64,000 nucleotides of DNA from Syntrophus sp963665935 (GCA_963665935.1 OY762510.1:2108001-2172000); one strand, 5' to 3'; shown: positions 1 through 8,946, numbered from the stretch's first letter. Program-made: numbers and translations. Notes: generated from the sequence alone by a model not told the origin.

Positions 1-962
1 ACATAGATCGCCGCGGCCTTTCCCGTATGCGCCGGGTCGAGGGCGTTCGGGTCCAGCGTCCCCCAGACGTCTTCCCCAACCTGGAAGGTGTCGGTAAACT
101 GGACATAGGGCCACATTCCCCCCAGGGTGCGCCGGCACGCAATCCGCTGCAGGTTGGTGCATCCGCCGAGAATGACTTTGCTGGGCCAGAATTTTTCCCG
201 GATGACCAAGCCGGTCGACCAACGGCTCACAATGACATCCGCCGCCCGCAGGATCAGATGATCGTCGTCTTCGTAACCATACCGGACATTGCGGAGAACA
301 AAGTCATAGGCGCCGGGCAGAAGCTCGTCGGCCTTGGCGAGAACGACGCGCTGCGTCTTTCCCTCCACGGTCACATCAACCCGGGCTGGGCGTCCACTCG
401 CCAGCAGGGCGGGGCGGATTCGGTCTCCCGGCCGCCATTCATGCTGGCGGGGGACCATCCAGATCCGGATATTGCGCTGCCTGCCGAAATCCAGCAGGGA
501 CAGAGCCGCATCGTGCTCCCCGATTTCGAAGCCGTTGAGGAGCCTCCCTTTTTGGTCCGTGGCCACGGCCAGGGGGCTCGCCTTGTCCGAAACCGCCACC
601 GTTGCCTCGGCAATGACTTTCTCTTTCAAATCCTGTAAGGCCATTCTGATCTTGCGGCCCAGCCAGAGCTTCCGCGCCTTCTCGACGGGAAGAGGCTTCT
701 CGCTGCGAGGATCGTCGATGCCGATCTGCGGCCAGATCACCGCATCGCGGACAACACCCCGGCGGTCGCTCATGATGGATTGTCTTGCGATCTCGCCCTC
801 CTCGTCGTGCAGCGCCACCGAATAGAGCCTGGAAGGCTGCAGACCGCCGGCCCGGATGACCAGGGCATCCCCGGCCTGCACGACGGAAACGGCCTTTCCA
901 TGCTCATCCATGGCTGCAAAGGATGGACGAACTTCTTTTAATTCCTCTTTTCTTTTCGGCAT
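1..962 (-). CDS. Hypothetical protein, C-terminus beyond window edge
   Basis: An open minus-strand frame starts with ATG at 962 and runs without a stop to the left edge (320 codons visible). AAGGAGG lies about 7 bases before the start. The protein begins MPKRKEELKEVRPSF and has no signal peptide or membrane segment. Its first half reads like short beta-strand domains (VVQAGDALVIRAGG, RLYSVALHDEEG, VDVTVEGKTQRVVLAKA), as in beta-sandwich modules. I do not recognise a family. It is the most distal gene seen of the long leftward cluster that begins with the tail sheath, 58 bases after the glucanase-like gene, so it is probably co-transcribed with the accessory block. Whether it is a structural part, a payload or unrelated cannot be told from the sequence. 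Confidence 0.75.
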   Translation of the reverse strand, partial: MPKRKEELKEVRPSFAAMDEHGKAVSVVQAGDALVIRAGGLQPSRLYSVALHDEEGEIARQSIMSDRRGVVRDAVIWPQIGIDDPRSEKPLPVEKARKLWLGRKIRMALQDLKEKVIAEATVAVSDKASPLAVATDQKGRLLNGFEIGEHDAALSLLDFGRQRNIRIWMVPRQHEWRPGDRIRPALLASGRPARVDVTVEGKTQRVVLAKADELLPGAYDFVLRNVRYGYEDDDHLILRAADVIVSRWSTGLVIREKFWPSKVILGGCTNLQRIACRRTLGGMWPYVQFTDTFQVGEDVWGTLDPNALDPAHTGKAAAIY

Positions 963-970
963 CTTAATTC

Positions 971-987
971 CTCCTTTCTTGTGATTG
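971..987 (-). repeat. 17-base leader/RBS repeat, copy 1
   Basis: On the minus strand this reads CAATCACAAGAAAGGAG, just before the start codon of the left-edge gene. An identical 17-mer lies before the holin-like gene at 11389-11405. It contains the Shine-Dalgarno sequence. Identity beyond the ribosome-binding core suggests a shared origin of the two leader regions or shared translational control. Confidence 0.5.
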
Positions 988-1020
988 CTGCCCTAGATCA
1001 AGGCAATTGAGATGAGCGTT

Positions 1021-3327
1021 TCACCTTTCCTGCTCCTTGCCTTCCCTGGCCTCTTCCTGGAGGGAGTTCTCAAGGGGCGTGCGAAGGCGATCCAAACCCC
1101 TCTGGATGTTCTTGTTCTTCGCCAGGAGGTTCCAGATGAGGCCGGAACGGATATTTTCGAGATGAAGGAGCATCGGCCCCTGGTCTATTGCAAAGAGCTG
1201 CCGGTTCATCCAGTGTCCGCTCTTGCGGAGGAGCGGATTGCCTTCGACAGGGGCGAGGCCGGCCTGGGAGATGTCATCGTTGAAGGCGTCCGGAAGGGCG
1301 AACCGGTAATGCCAGTCTTTTCTCTTCCAGGCGTTCCGCAGCGCCTGAATGGCCCGTGCTTTCAAGTTGGTGCCATAGCTTACGGAGCTCATCATCCCGT
1401 AATAGGTGACCGTCCCGTCCTGCGGCGGAATGCCCACGGCCGCTGTGGGAGCGCCGTAAGCCCGGTACGTGTCGTCCGGCCCCTCCGCCGCGGACAAACC
1501 CCAGGCATTTGATCCGTAGGTTGAAAATCCCAGGGGTTTGCTCTCGGCATACTGGATCGTTGTATTGATCGCCTTCTGGGAATTGGCATACCAGTTCACC
1601 GCCTCTTCACCGGGACAGGCCGGTAAGGTGACGCCTTTCAGGTTGATAAAAGCCCGAAGGAATTGATAGGTGAATAAAGCCCCCGGCTGGGTCCGGATAA
1701 GCTTGCTTTCATCGGGTGTTTTGATCAGGGCGCGATAGGCGGTCTGGGCATCGATGGGGTGGGTTGTGGAGCCGGCGGCAAGCAGGATGTCGATCAGGGC
1801 CTCGTCCGTGTAATAGTCAAGCGTTGAGGGATTTGCGGAAGTCCCGGAATATTTGCCTTTTCCGTTTGCATCAGGGATCTCGAAGGGGTCACCTTCATAG
1901 TCTTCATTCGGTTTCCATCCGAGATAGAAGCGGTTTGCGTCAGGGGTTCCCGTCCTGAGCATGAAGTCCCACTCAACCCGATTATAGATGTGCTGGGCCA
2001 ATGACCTGATTTCAACTTCTTTCTCTGCCGAGCCGTTAAAATAGCTCTGTGCCGCAAGGACGCCCATCAGCGCCAGGCCGGTATCGATCGTCGAGAGCTC
2101 GACAGTAGTGAAATTCTCATGCGCCGCGGTCGCCGGGTAATCAAAATTGAGCTTTCTTTTTCCGTCAACCCCGAGAAAATGGTAGAAAAAGCCCTTGTAG
2201 CCGATTCGTCCGATGGGCTCAGGCCCGAATGAAGAGGCATTTCCGAGTATACGAAGAACGGAGAGCGTTTTTGATATTGCGGCGTTTCGTGACAGCCATC
2301 CCCGTTCGGCACTGATGATGTACGCCGGCAGGGCGAACCCGATACCACCAACGGTCAGGAGAGCACTGGAATTGGAGCGGTCCTGGGGGATTCCCAGAGA
2401 CGCCTCCTTGCGGCTTGACCAGTCGATGAAATACTGGGCCGTGCGTCTTTCAAGGAGGTCGAGCATTTTCGCATCACTTAAAGGCTCGACCTCGGTGCGA
2501 TCCGGTATGAAGGATATCTTCTGAATGGCCAATTTCCCCTTGAGGGGGTTCTTGATCTTGTCCCCGATGTTCTCCCGTTCGATCACGAAACTCAGGATCT
2601 TTGCCTTCTGAAGATCCAGGTCCTTTCCCCAGACCGTCCTGTACTGCGAAGAATTGCGGAAATTCCAGACAAGGGTTTTTTCCGTCGCCGCGCTGATACT
2701 GAAACGGGCAAACCTGCCGCCTCCCTTGGTATCTTTCAGTTCGACGCGCAGCGTTACCGTTGCAGTCCCTTGATTGGCCAGCTCGATCCGCAGGGTTTTG
2801 AATTTCCGGGGGCCGTCCGGTTCAATCAGTTGGCCGTCAATCCTGTCGAGATTGAGACTGTGCTCAGGGAAGAAGGTTGTTACGACCGTCGTTCCGTCAA
2901 AGGTGGTCTGGGTGTCGGTGAGACCGAAGAGAGAATAAAAGAGGCCCGTATATGCCTCCCGATCACTGTCAATGCTGAAATCCCATTTAAGCTGCTGTGC
3001 ACATGAATTGCCCTTTGAACACACCAGTCTGCTGCTTCCGTATGAAATCCCGTTTTTGTTGAGTGCTCCCATGTTGCCCGAAAAATCATGGATGCCGCTG
3101 TCTGCTGTCGTCACGATATTCGTCTTGCTGAAATCAATCAGGACCGCCTGGGAGACGACGTTCTGTCCGGCGGCAGGAAGGGAGAAAAGATTAAGGGGGT
3201 CCGTCGTATCAGATTCCTCCCCGGCCTGGTAATCCGAAGGGTTCGAATGGTCCGCCTCTGCCCAGGCGGATGCCGCAAAAAACAGCATCAACAGGGCCGA
3301 ACACAATAAAAACCTGGTAATCTTCAT
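1021..3327 (-). CDS. Secreted PF10091 (glycoamylase-like / beta-1,2-glucanase-like) protein
   Basis: 768 aa with a clear Sec signal peptide (MKITRFLLCSALL, cleavage near AWA-EA around residue 24). Residues about 60-270 look like a beta-sandwich carbohydrate-binding or Ig-like module. From about residue 285 the order of motifs fits the PF10091 glycoamylase-like domain, a family that includes GH144 endo-beta-1,2-glucanases and the C-terminal domain of cyclic glucan synthases: LLERRTAQYFIDW, IPQDRSN, GFALPAYIISAERGWLSR, GFFYHFL, ELSTIDTGLALMGVL, YLGWKPNEDYEG, TLDYYTDEALIDILLAAGS. Start at 3327 is supported by AGGAG. It follows the 287-aa gene by 18 bases, so the two are one transcript. It probably acts outside the cytoplasm on glucans; the substrate is not predictable here. 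Its presence in a CIS cluster is unusual. Confidence 0.8.
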   Translation of the reverse strand: MKITRFLLCSALLMLFFAASAWAEADHSNPSDYQAGEESDTTDPLNLFSLPAAGQNVVSQAVLIDFSKTNIVTTADSGIHDFSGNMGALNKNGISYGSSRLVCSKGNSCAQQLKWDFSIDSDREAYTGLFYSLFGLTDTQTTFDGTTVVTTFFPEHSLNLDRIDGQLIEPDGPRKFKTLRIELANQGTATVTLRVELKDTKGGGRFARFSISAATEKTLVWNFRNSSQYRTVWGKDLDLQKAKILSFVIERENIGDKIKNPLKGKLAIQKISFIPDRTEVEPLSDAKMLDLLERRTAQYFIDWSSRKEASLGIPQDRSNSSALLTVGGIGFALPAYIISAERGWLSRNAAISKTLSVLRILGNASSFGPEPIGRIGYKGFFYHFLGVDGKRKLNFDYPATAAHENFTTVELSTIDTGLALMGVLAAQSYFNGSAEKEVEIRSLAQHIYNRVEWDFMLRTGTPDANRFYLGWKPNEDYEGDPFEIPDANGKGKYSGTSANPSTLDYYTDEALIDILLAAGSTTHPIDAQTAYRALIKTPDESKLIRTQPGALFTYQFLRAFINLKGVTLPACPGEEAVNWYANSQKAINTTIQYAESKPLGFSTYGSNAWGLSAAEGPDDTYRAYGAPTAAVGIPPQDGTVTYYGMMSSVSYGTNLKARAIQALRNAWKRKDWHYRFALPDAFNDDISQAGLAPVEGNPLLRKSGHWMNRQLFAIDQGPMLLHLENIRSGLIWNLLAKNKNIQRGLDRLRTPLENSLQEEAREGKEQER

Positions 3328-3345
3328 CTGCTCCTCTCCTGTGCG

Positions 3346-4209
3346 TTAATGTTCAACGAGCCAGAGATAGGAATGTTCCGTGGCCTTTCTGACCGTGACG
3401 GAACAGAAAGTTCCCACCGCGGCCGCAACCAGGGGATTCAATTGAAGCGTTGAGACGCCGTTAAGGGCGCTTTCAATGACGGGGAGCACCGAGGCTTCCG
3501 CGAGATCTCCGAAAGAATCGAACCAGTCTACCAGTTTCCTCGTCTCGGGATCGCCTTGATATTTCTTCGTGAAGCGGTCGTACCGCTCTTTCAAGTCATA
3601 CACCTTGTCGCCCGTCGTCTCGGCAATGATCCGGGTCAGGTCCCGCAGGTAACCTTCGCCGTCGATTCTCCTTGCATACTCCCTGATACCAGAAACGCCG
3701 CCGTAATTCGGAAGTTTCGGCGGGATCACCGAATTTCCGGATACCGTCTTGTAGCCTTCCTTGGAGAAGAAGTATTGACGAACGCTGTCTTCATAGTCTC
3801 CCATTCTCAGACTTGGGACATTCCTGATCGCGGTAACAAAGGAGAGAGCCACGCCTGCTTCCATGTGAAGAATGCCCCGCAATACATCCGGCACTTCCGT
3901 AAGGCGGGAAACATGGACGAGTTCGCTGAAATTATGGACGAATTCATCGCAGTCCCTGCTTTGAAAAAGCTTCTTAAAATCGTTGGACAATTCGATTCCA
4001 ATCCCGTCCAGCAGATTCTGGGCAGCCGCCAGTGCCCCTATTTCCTTGATCAGGACGCTGAAGTCGGTCTTGAGGAATGTCGGAACGTCCTTTCCTGATG
4101 TCAGCTCTTCTTGAATCTTGCCGGATATCAACTTCCCTCCCTCACCCACATCCTTGACGGTTTTGAAAAACGTGTTTTGAAAATCTGCAAGTCTTTTGAG
4201 ATCGCTCAT
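3346..4209 (-). CDS. Hypothetical helical protein in CIS accessory block
   Basis: 287 aa, no signal peptide. Mostly amphipathic helices, with a more hydrophobic stretch near the C-terminus (LNPLVAAAVGTFCSVTV, residues about 257-273) that could be membrane-active. I do not recognise a family. AAAGGA precedes the ATG at 4209. It lies between the membrane Nudix gene and the secreted glucanase-like gene, all on the minus strand. A payload or an accessory partner of the contractile system is possible, but this rests on location only. Confidence 0.65.
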   Translation of the reverse strand: MSDLKRLADFQNTFFKTVKDVGEGGKLISGKIQEELTSGKDVPTFLKTDFSVLIKEIGALAAAQNLLDGIGIELSNDFKKLFQSRDCDEFVHNFSELVHVSRLTEVPDVLRGILHMEAGVALSFVTAIRNVPSLRMGDYEDSVRQYFFSKEGYKTVSGNSVIPPKLPNYGGVSGIREYARRIDGEGYLRDLTRIIAETTGDKVYDLKERYDRFTKKYQGDPETRKLVDWFDSFGDLAEASVLPVIESALNGVSTLQLNPLVAAAVGTFCSVTVRKATEHSYLWLVEH

Positions 4210-4301
4210 CGTCGGGTTTTCCTTTCAGATCTGGTTGGTTTGTACCCATATCATTTCCTCTCCCCTGAAATTCAGGCCAGAGGAATTCGAGGGCATCCTT
4301 T

Positions 4302-5363
4302 TCAGATGTCAAGATTTGACAACCGTGAATGCCGGGAAACTATGCCGTCCGCTTTTCGCAGGAGTTTCCGTGCATCAGGGAAAGTCAATCGTCGACTGCC
4401 TTCCTTGTAAAGACACCATTGCTTCTCGCGCTTCTCCGGGCTCTCCTTCTGGTCGATGTACTCCAGCAAAAAGTATTTCGTAACAATGTCTTCTCCTCCC
4501 ATACGAAACCGGCTCACTCCCAATGGCCCTTTGACACTTGCCACGACGCCGGCTTCTTCCCAGACCTCGCGGACCGCCGTCCTCTCCATGTCTTCGTTTG
4601 TCTTGATGTTGATATGGCCCTTTGGAAGGACCCACTGAGGAGGACTCTTCGCCTTCGACGTCGATACGATCAGGAAAAGGGGTTCTTTCCCTTCTTCGTA
4701 CCTGACAACGACGCCTCCGGCGTGGGTGAAAGGAGGTTTGCCGGAATCCTTCCTGCTTTGCTCTTCTCTTTTCCGAATATATGCTATCTGAATAAGGAAT
4801 CCGGCAACAAAGGAAATGACTATTGTTGTTCCAGTGTTGATGAATGGCGTGATGCTGTTGGAATGAAGTGCTAGAGCAGTGGCCGCGGCGACAAGGAGGC
4901 TGTTTATTGCGGCAACCGTGTCGGCGAGCCCACCGAATTTTCGCAATTCTGAAGACTTTTTTTCATCTGGGGAAGCGAAAGGTCCGTATCTGAAAAGCAC
5001 CCCTCGATCGTCATAGTAATCTTGGAATCTCTTCCGTATGTTCCGCATGTCCTTTTTGTAGCCGTCTGTGACTGCATTCCTTTTGATCAGTCGGAAGAGC
5101 GTAACGAGACCCACCACGAGCAGAGAAGAAAAAGCAAAATAGAGGAGAAGTTGTTTCAGGAGATCGTTTGTCACACCTTTCTCGCCTGATATGGCGACCA
5201 ATGCGGTAATCACCGCAGTAACCAGGGTGATGAAGAACGTTACGCGCTTTTCGCCTGTCTCCTCATTTTTCCAGAATGACTCCTGCAGATGGCTGAGATC
5301 TGCCAGCAGCAGGTCCTTCGCGGCGTCTTCTTCTCTACTGCCTGACGGATCGTCAATCATCAT
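4302..5363 (-). CDS. Four-TM membrane-anchored Nudix hydrolase
   Basis: 353 aa. Four predicted membrane helices in two hairpins: residues 41-60, 70-93, 148-168 and 176-197. A soluble Nudix domain follows (about 215-345). The Nudix box is visible at 249-273 (WVLPKGH, then E257, R265-E266, E269-E270, G272). It keeps the x7 spacing from E257 to R265, but has seven residues instead of five between the first Gly and E257. The WVLPKGH lead-in resembles diphosphoinositol/dinucleotide polyphosphate hydrolases, so a nucleotide or dinucleotide polyphosphate substrate is plausible. A strong GGGAGGGGG precedes ATG 5363. Fusion of a 2TM+2TM anchor to Nudix recalls SLATT-like anchored nucleotide sensors in bacterial conflict systems; that link is an inference. 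Confidence 0.8.
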   Translation of the reverse strand: MMIDDPSGSREEDAAKDLLLADLSHLQESFWKNEETGEKRVTFFITLVTAVITALVAISGEKGVTNDLLKQLLLYFAFSSLLVVGLVTLFRLIKRNAVTDGYKKDMRNIRKRFQDYYDDRGVLFRYGPFASPDEKKSSELRKFGGLADTVAAINSLLVAAATALALHSNSITPFINTGTTIVISFVAGFLIQIAYIRKREEQSRKDSGKPPFTHAGGVVVRYEEGKEPLFLIVSTSKAKSPPQWVLPKGHINIKTNEDMERTAVREVWEEAGVVASVKGPLGVSRFRMGGEDIVTKYFLLEYIDQKESPEKREKQWCLYKEGSRRLTFPDARKLLRKADGIVSRHSRLSNLDI

Positions 5364-5530
5364 AACCCCCTCCCAATTCCAGACAAGGATTTTGGTGGCC
5401 TGAACTTGACATCTGTTTCTTCGGCTTCCACTGATATTGGATGTACCGCTGTTACCCGAGTACGACGTCGGAAAATTCGACGGAACCGGTGCCGCTCTCG
5501 ACCCTGAATCTGACTCTGCGGGGTTTCCGC

Positions 5531-6148
5531 TTACGATCGGATTTCCCTTTCCAGGGCCATGATGCCTGCCAGACTTGGAATCATCAACAAGAGAGCGCCG
5601 GGTAACGGGACCGTGTTAACGTTGACGTTATCAACGGCAAAATCTACCTCCGCAGCCGATGTAAGTTCAATGCGATCGAACAAAGCGGACGATGTGAAGG
5701 AAATGGAGCCGCTATCCGTTCCAGTCCTTAAGGAATTTCCCACGAGAGTGGTTCCGAAAAATGCTGCGAGCGTAAGCGTGTTGGACCCCTCGAATAAGGA
5801 AGCGATGGCATAATCTGCGTTGAATTGGGCGAGCCCAATAGAAAACTGCAAGGTGAGTGTTTCGGGGGGATAAGGAGCCAATCGAAGGCCGTTTGTAAGA
5901 ATGCCTCCCGAAAGGCCGGGAAAAACAGCTTGATCTGTTTGCCGCCAATATTCCGAACTAGCGGATGCGTTCATGGTAATTCCATTTTCCGTAAAGGATA
6001 GTGGAAGAGGTCGTTCAAACGAGCCTTGAGGCATGTCAAAGGTGAATTCAGCATAAGCTCCGTAAACAGCCCTATTGCTGAACAATACCAGAAAGGCCGC
6101 GAAAACTGCCACACCGCAGAAACTCAACAACGCTTTCCTTGCTGACAT
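5531..6148 (-). CDS. Exported protein with PEP-CTERM-like C-terminus
   Basis: Start chosen at ATG 6148 (205 aa), where AGGAGG lies about 10 bases upstream and a Sec signal peptide follows (MSARKALLSFCGVAVFAAFL). A longer in-frame start at 6244 would bury the signal peptide and overlap the upstream gene. The body looks like a beta-sandwich surface protein (FTFDMPQGSFERPLPLSFT). The C-terminus VNTVPLPGALLLMIPSLAG then a short charged tail (ALEREIRS) matches the plan of PEP-CTERM sorting signals (VPLP, hydrophobic helix, basic end) but is degenerate: the usual LLGSGLLGL core and final RR are not kept. It is normally sorted by an EpsH/XrtA-type exosortase, which is not in this window. Confidence 0.7.
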   Translation of the reverse strand: MSARKALLSFCGVAVFAAFLVLFSNRAVYGAYAEFTFDMPQGSFERPLPLSFTENGITMNASASSEYWRQTDQAVFPGLSGGILTNGLRLAPYPPETLTLQFSIGLAQFNADYAIASLFEGSNTLTLAAFFGTTLVGNSLRTGTDSGSISFTSSALFDRIELTSAAEVDFAVDNVNVNTVPLPGALLLMIPSLAGIMALEREIRS

Positions 6149-6173
6149 GAGTCCGATCCTCCTTTTTTTTCTC

Positions 6174-6938
6174 TTACCAGCCGCCCTCCTGCAACGCTGA
6201 CTGGAACTTGATTGCTTCGCCCGCGATCTTGCCGGCCATGTCAATTCCGTTGATGATCCGTCGTGCTGAGGTGAACTCGGCCTGGCTTGCCTCTCCGCTC
6301 GTCGGCAGATAGCGCGCCAAGGTGTGACGCTGGCCGGTTTTATCGCCGGCGAACCAGCCTTCCTGCATTCCCTTTACCAGGATCTTCGCGGCGATGTCGG
6401 GATCCAAGGCAAGATCAAGGTTGGCGATCAGGCGCCCATTCAGCTCCAACTCACGATCCGCCTTTTCGTAATTGGCCTTCCACGTTAACTGGACATAGCC
6501 ACGGCCATAAAAAGGATAATAGCGCAGGTTCTTGCGCCGCCAGTTCTCAGAGAGCCAATATGCTTCGCGAACCGGCTGCATCGTGTAGTTGGTCTCGTGA
6601 CAGGAGGTTGCCAGCGCGTAGGCGGTGAAGGCAAGCGCCCAGCCCGCAGCCTTTGCAGCGCCCAGGACCGCCTCAAGCCCCTTCACCTGATCGGGCTTGA
6701 GAGAGTGTCCCATGACGTTTGACTCGCTTAAAGAATCAAAGAAGGCCTGCTGATTATCAAGCCCTGCTGTGACAGCCGCTGCTGCTGGGGATACCGGATC
6801 GGGTACGGTCCGCCCCACGGCCGCATCGTCCTCTTCAACGCCGAGCCGGTCGAGAAGCGCGTCGATCTCTTTCACTTCTGCAGCAGTGAAACCCCTGCCG
6901 CGCTGAGCACGGATGGTATCAAATATTGGTTTACGCAT
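6174..6938 (-). CDS. GH19-type chitinase/endolysin-like lytic enzyme
   Basis: 254 aa with no signal peptide. The N-terminal segment RGFTAAEVKEIDALL is of the kind found at the start of phage endolysins. The catalytic region shows ATSCHETNY with Glu115 as likely acid, FYGRGYVQLTWKANY (143-157), and ARRIINGID (225-233), which are hallmarks of GH19 chitinase/phage lysozyme-like enzymes that cleave the glycan chain of peptidoglycan or chitin. Lack of a signal peptide means it needs a holin, lysis, or delivery by the contractile machine to reach its substrate. An IS element now separates it from the amidase and holin-like genes. Start at 6938 follows GAGAGGGGAAAG. Confidence 0.85.
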   Translation of the reverse strand: MRKPIFDTIRAQRGRGFTAAEVKEIDALLDRLGVEEDDAAVGRTVPDPVSPAAAAVTAGLDNQQAFFDSLSESNVMGHSLKPDQVKGLEAVLGAAKAAGWALAFTAYALATSCHETNYTMQPVREAYWLSENWRRKNLRYYPFYGRGYVQLTWKANYEKADRELELNGRLIANLDLALDPDIAAKILVKGMQEGWFAGDKTGQRHTLARYLPTSGEASQAEFTSARRIINGIDMAGKIAGEAIKFQSALQEGGW

Positions 6939-7049
6939 CTTTCCCCTCTCATTTCCGGCAAAAAGAGTTAAGCTGAAGTTTTACAGTTGCTAAAAAATAG
7001 TTTTGTCATATCAGTGACATAGGTATCCATAAAAAGTTCTTGGCACCAC

Positions 7050-8838
7050 ATATTGCTCTTTGAAAATCGGATAATCATCATGACACCTCCCGAATGGTGA
7101 GAGGAAGGGCAACACCGACAGCCTGAAAAACCTTGCCGCAAACCCCTTGGCATTCGCTACGGATTGCGAGTCTCTTCCCGTTGTCTTCGAGAGTGACCTC
7201 CTGCAAGGCCTTCAGATCCTGTTTAATGTCAGCCCACTCAAAATCATGCCCGGTTTTTCCCAATCTGCGGTCCAATTCCTTCCGCAGTACCAGGGCAAGG
7301 AAACTGCAGAAGACATGGCCTTTGATGGTCTCATCGCGCTGGTGAAAGATCGGCCGTGTATCCAGGATGGATTTCATGTCCCGGAAGACATGTTCCACCT
7401 GCCAGAGTTCCTTGTATTTGAGGGCCACCTGCTCCGCCGTAAGATCGGTATTGGTCCGGAGGACCCATTTCCCGTCGAAGCGCTCCTCCTCTTGAACCTT
7501 TTCCTCGTTGAGGGAAACGGCATCCTGATCCAGCCTCAAATATTTTCGGAACCCCTTGTTGCCTACCAGCGATTTGGGATCATGCTGCAACTTTTCTTGC
7601 AGGGCCTCGGTAATGGCCTGGCGGTCAGCGGCATCCCTGCTCGCCTGCCGGTCATTCAAACAGACGATATAGCGGCGATTTTCAAGAACGACTTCCTTGA
7701 CCTTCAACGGAGAAGGATCCTTGGAAGATGCACCTTCCGGGAAGACCTCCCGGTAATTTCCATCGGCGGAGAGAACTTTCTCTTTGATTTCCTTGACCCT
7801 CCTCATCCGGGCTCCCAGAATGTAAGGGATGTGTTCTTTGTCCAGCCAGGCCAGCGTTGCGTCACTGATCATGCCCCGGTCGGAGACGACACAGAATCTA
7901 CCGATAGGAAAGCGACTCCGAATTCTTTCGACAACGGGGATCAGACTCTTGACATCCGCCGTGTTGCCCGGCCACATCTCGCAACAGACGGGATTGCCAT
8001 TGTTGTCGAGAATGACGCCGACGATCATCTGGTTCAGATCGGGACGATGATCCTTGCTGTGACCACGTCGACCAAGAGTCTCGCCTCCTTCTCCCTCAAA
8101 GTAGAGAGAGGTGGTATCGAAGAAAACGATATCCAGGCCACTGAACAGGTCCTGTCGCATCTGGAACAGTTCCTCTTCAATGACATCCTTGGTGCAGCGG
8201 GGAGAGAAGGGGGTTCGATCTTTCTGGTCGTTGGTCTCTTCCCCCAGGAAGGCCATCGCCCGGTAAAGGTGGTGAAGGGACAACCCATCCACCCCGGAAA
8301 TGACATAGTCACGATGCCACTTGTCGCAAGAGCGATCAGAACCGGAGGTAAAGAGTCGATGCAGAACAGTCAGGAAAATGGCCCTTTCCACATCGAAGAA
8401 AAATTTGCGGTCTGCAAGAAGGCCACGAAGGATACGGTCAATTTTCAGTTCCTTCCAGAGTCTCTCGAAGATGATGGCAGGACCGATTTTCTTCGCCGAT
8501 GCCTGAATGCCTTCACTCTTGCCGGACAGGACCAACAACACCTTTTCGGAAAAACGGGAAAGGGATCGCACCAGGTTCTCAATATCGCCCTTGGCCTGTA
8601 GTTGTTCCATGCGGCCGACTGTAGCGATAACCCGTTGGATGGTTTTTTTGCCCTCCCGCCGATTTTCGACAATCTGGAGGTATTCGTATGGGCCGGTTTT
8701 CTTGACTCTGGCAAACATGGGGAACTCCTTTCTTGACACCCCATGAATATGAAATATGCTCTGCTATGTCAAGGATAATCCACCTATCATTTGGCACCAC
8801 ATTTTTGAGATGACCTCGATTTTTTCAAAGAGCGATAT
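7050..8838. mobile_element. IS1634-family insertion sequence
   Basis: About 1.79 kb around one transposase gene. Imperfect terminal inverted repeats are visible: left 7050-7069 (ATATTGCTCTTTGAAAATCG) and right 8817-8838, whose complement reads ATATCGCTCTTTG followed by AAAAAATCG. I cannot see a clear target-site duplication; this family can make long or variable ones. The element sits inside the CIS accessory block between the GH19 enzyme and the DUF4019 gene. Confidence 0.75.
7078..8718 (-). CDS. IS1634-family (IS4-like DDE) transposase
   Basis: 546 aa from ATG 8718, which has AAGGAG 7 bases upstream; a longer frame begins at 8739. The N-terminus MFARVKKTGPYEYLQIVEN is typical of IS1634 transposases. 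The DDE triad is recognisable: FFDTTSLYF (about residue 200), VVSDRGMISDATLAWL, and the YxxLWxVExxFRDMKS signature (YKELWQVEHVFRDMKS). Length is normal for the family and the frame is uninterrupted, so the element may still be active. A long plus-strand frame across the same DNA is only its complement. Confidence 0.93.
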   Translation of the reverse strand: MFARVKKTGPYEYLQIVENRREGKKTIQRVIATVGRMEQLQAKGDIENLVRSLSRFSEKVLLVLSGKSEGIQASAKKIGPAIIFERLWKELKIDRILRGLLADRKFFFDVERAIFLTVLHRLFTSGSDRSCDKWHRDYVISGVDGLSLHHLYRAMAFLGEETNDQKDRTPFSPRCTKDVIEEELFQMRQDLFSGLDIVFFDTTSLYFEGEGGETLGRRGHSKDHRPDLNQMIVGVILDNNGNPVCCEMWPGNTADVKSLIPVVERIRSRFPIGRFCVVSDRGMISDATLAWLDKEHIPYILGARMRRVKEIKEKVLSADGNYREVFPEGASSKDPSPLKVKEVVLENRRYIVCLNDRQASRDAADRQAITEALQEKLQHDPKSLVGNKGFRKYLRLDQDAVSLNEEKVQEEERFDGKWVLRTNTDLTAEQVALKYKELWQVEHVFRDMKSILDTRPIFHQRDETIKGHVFCSFLALVLRKELDRRLGKTGHDFEWADIKQDLKALQEVTLEDNGKRLAIRSECQGVCGKVFQAVGVALPLTIREVS

Positions 8839-8946
8839 AGTGAATTCAGAAGGTTAGAGATCCCAGTGGGCACAAAAGCCCAATTAAGTGTAAAAGAAAA
8901 GTTAAGTAAAAATTGCCTTACTATGCATACGTTCAAGACCTTTGGG

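Noticed and set aside
7039..7058. Sigma-54-like promoter (TGGCAC ... TTGC) at the left IS end
   Set aside because: The distance between GG and GC is 11 instead of 10 bases and no gene follows on the plus strand.
7147..8601. Long plus-strand frame across the IS element
   Set aside because: It is the complement of the transposase, whose DDE motifs are clear on the minus strand.
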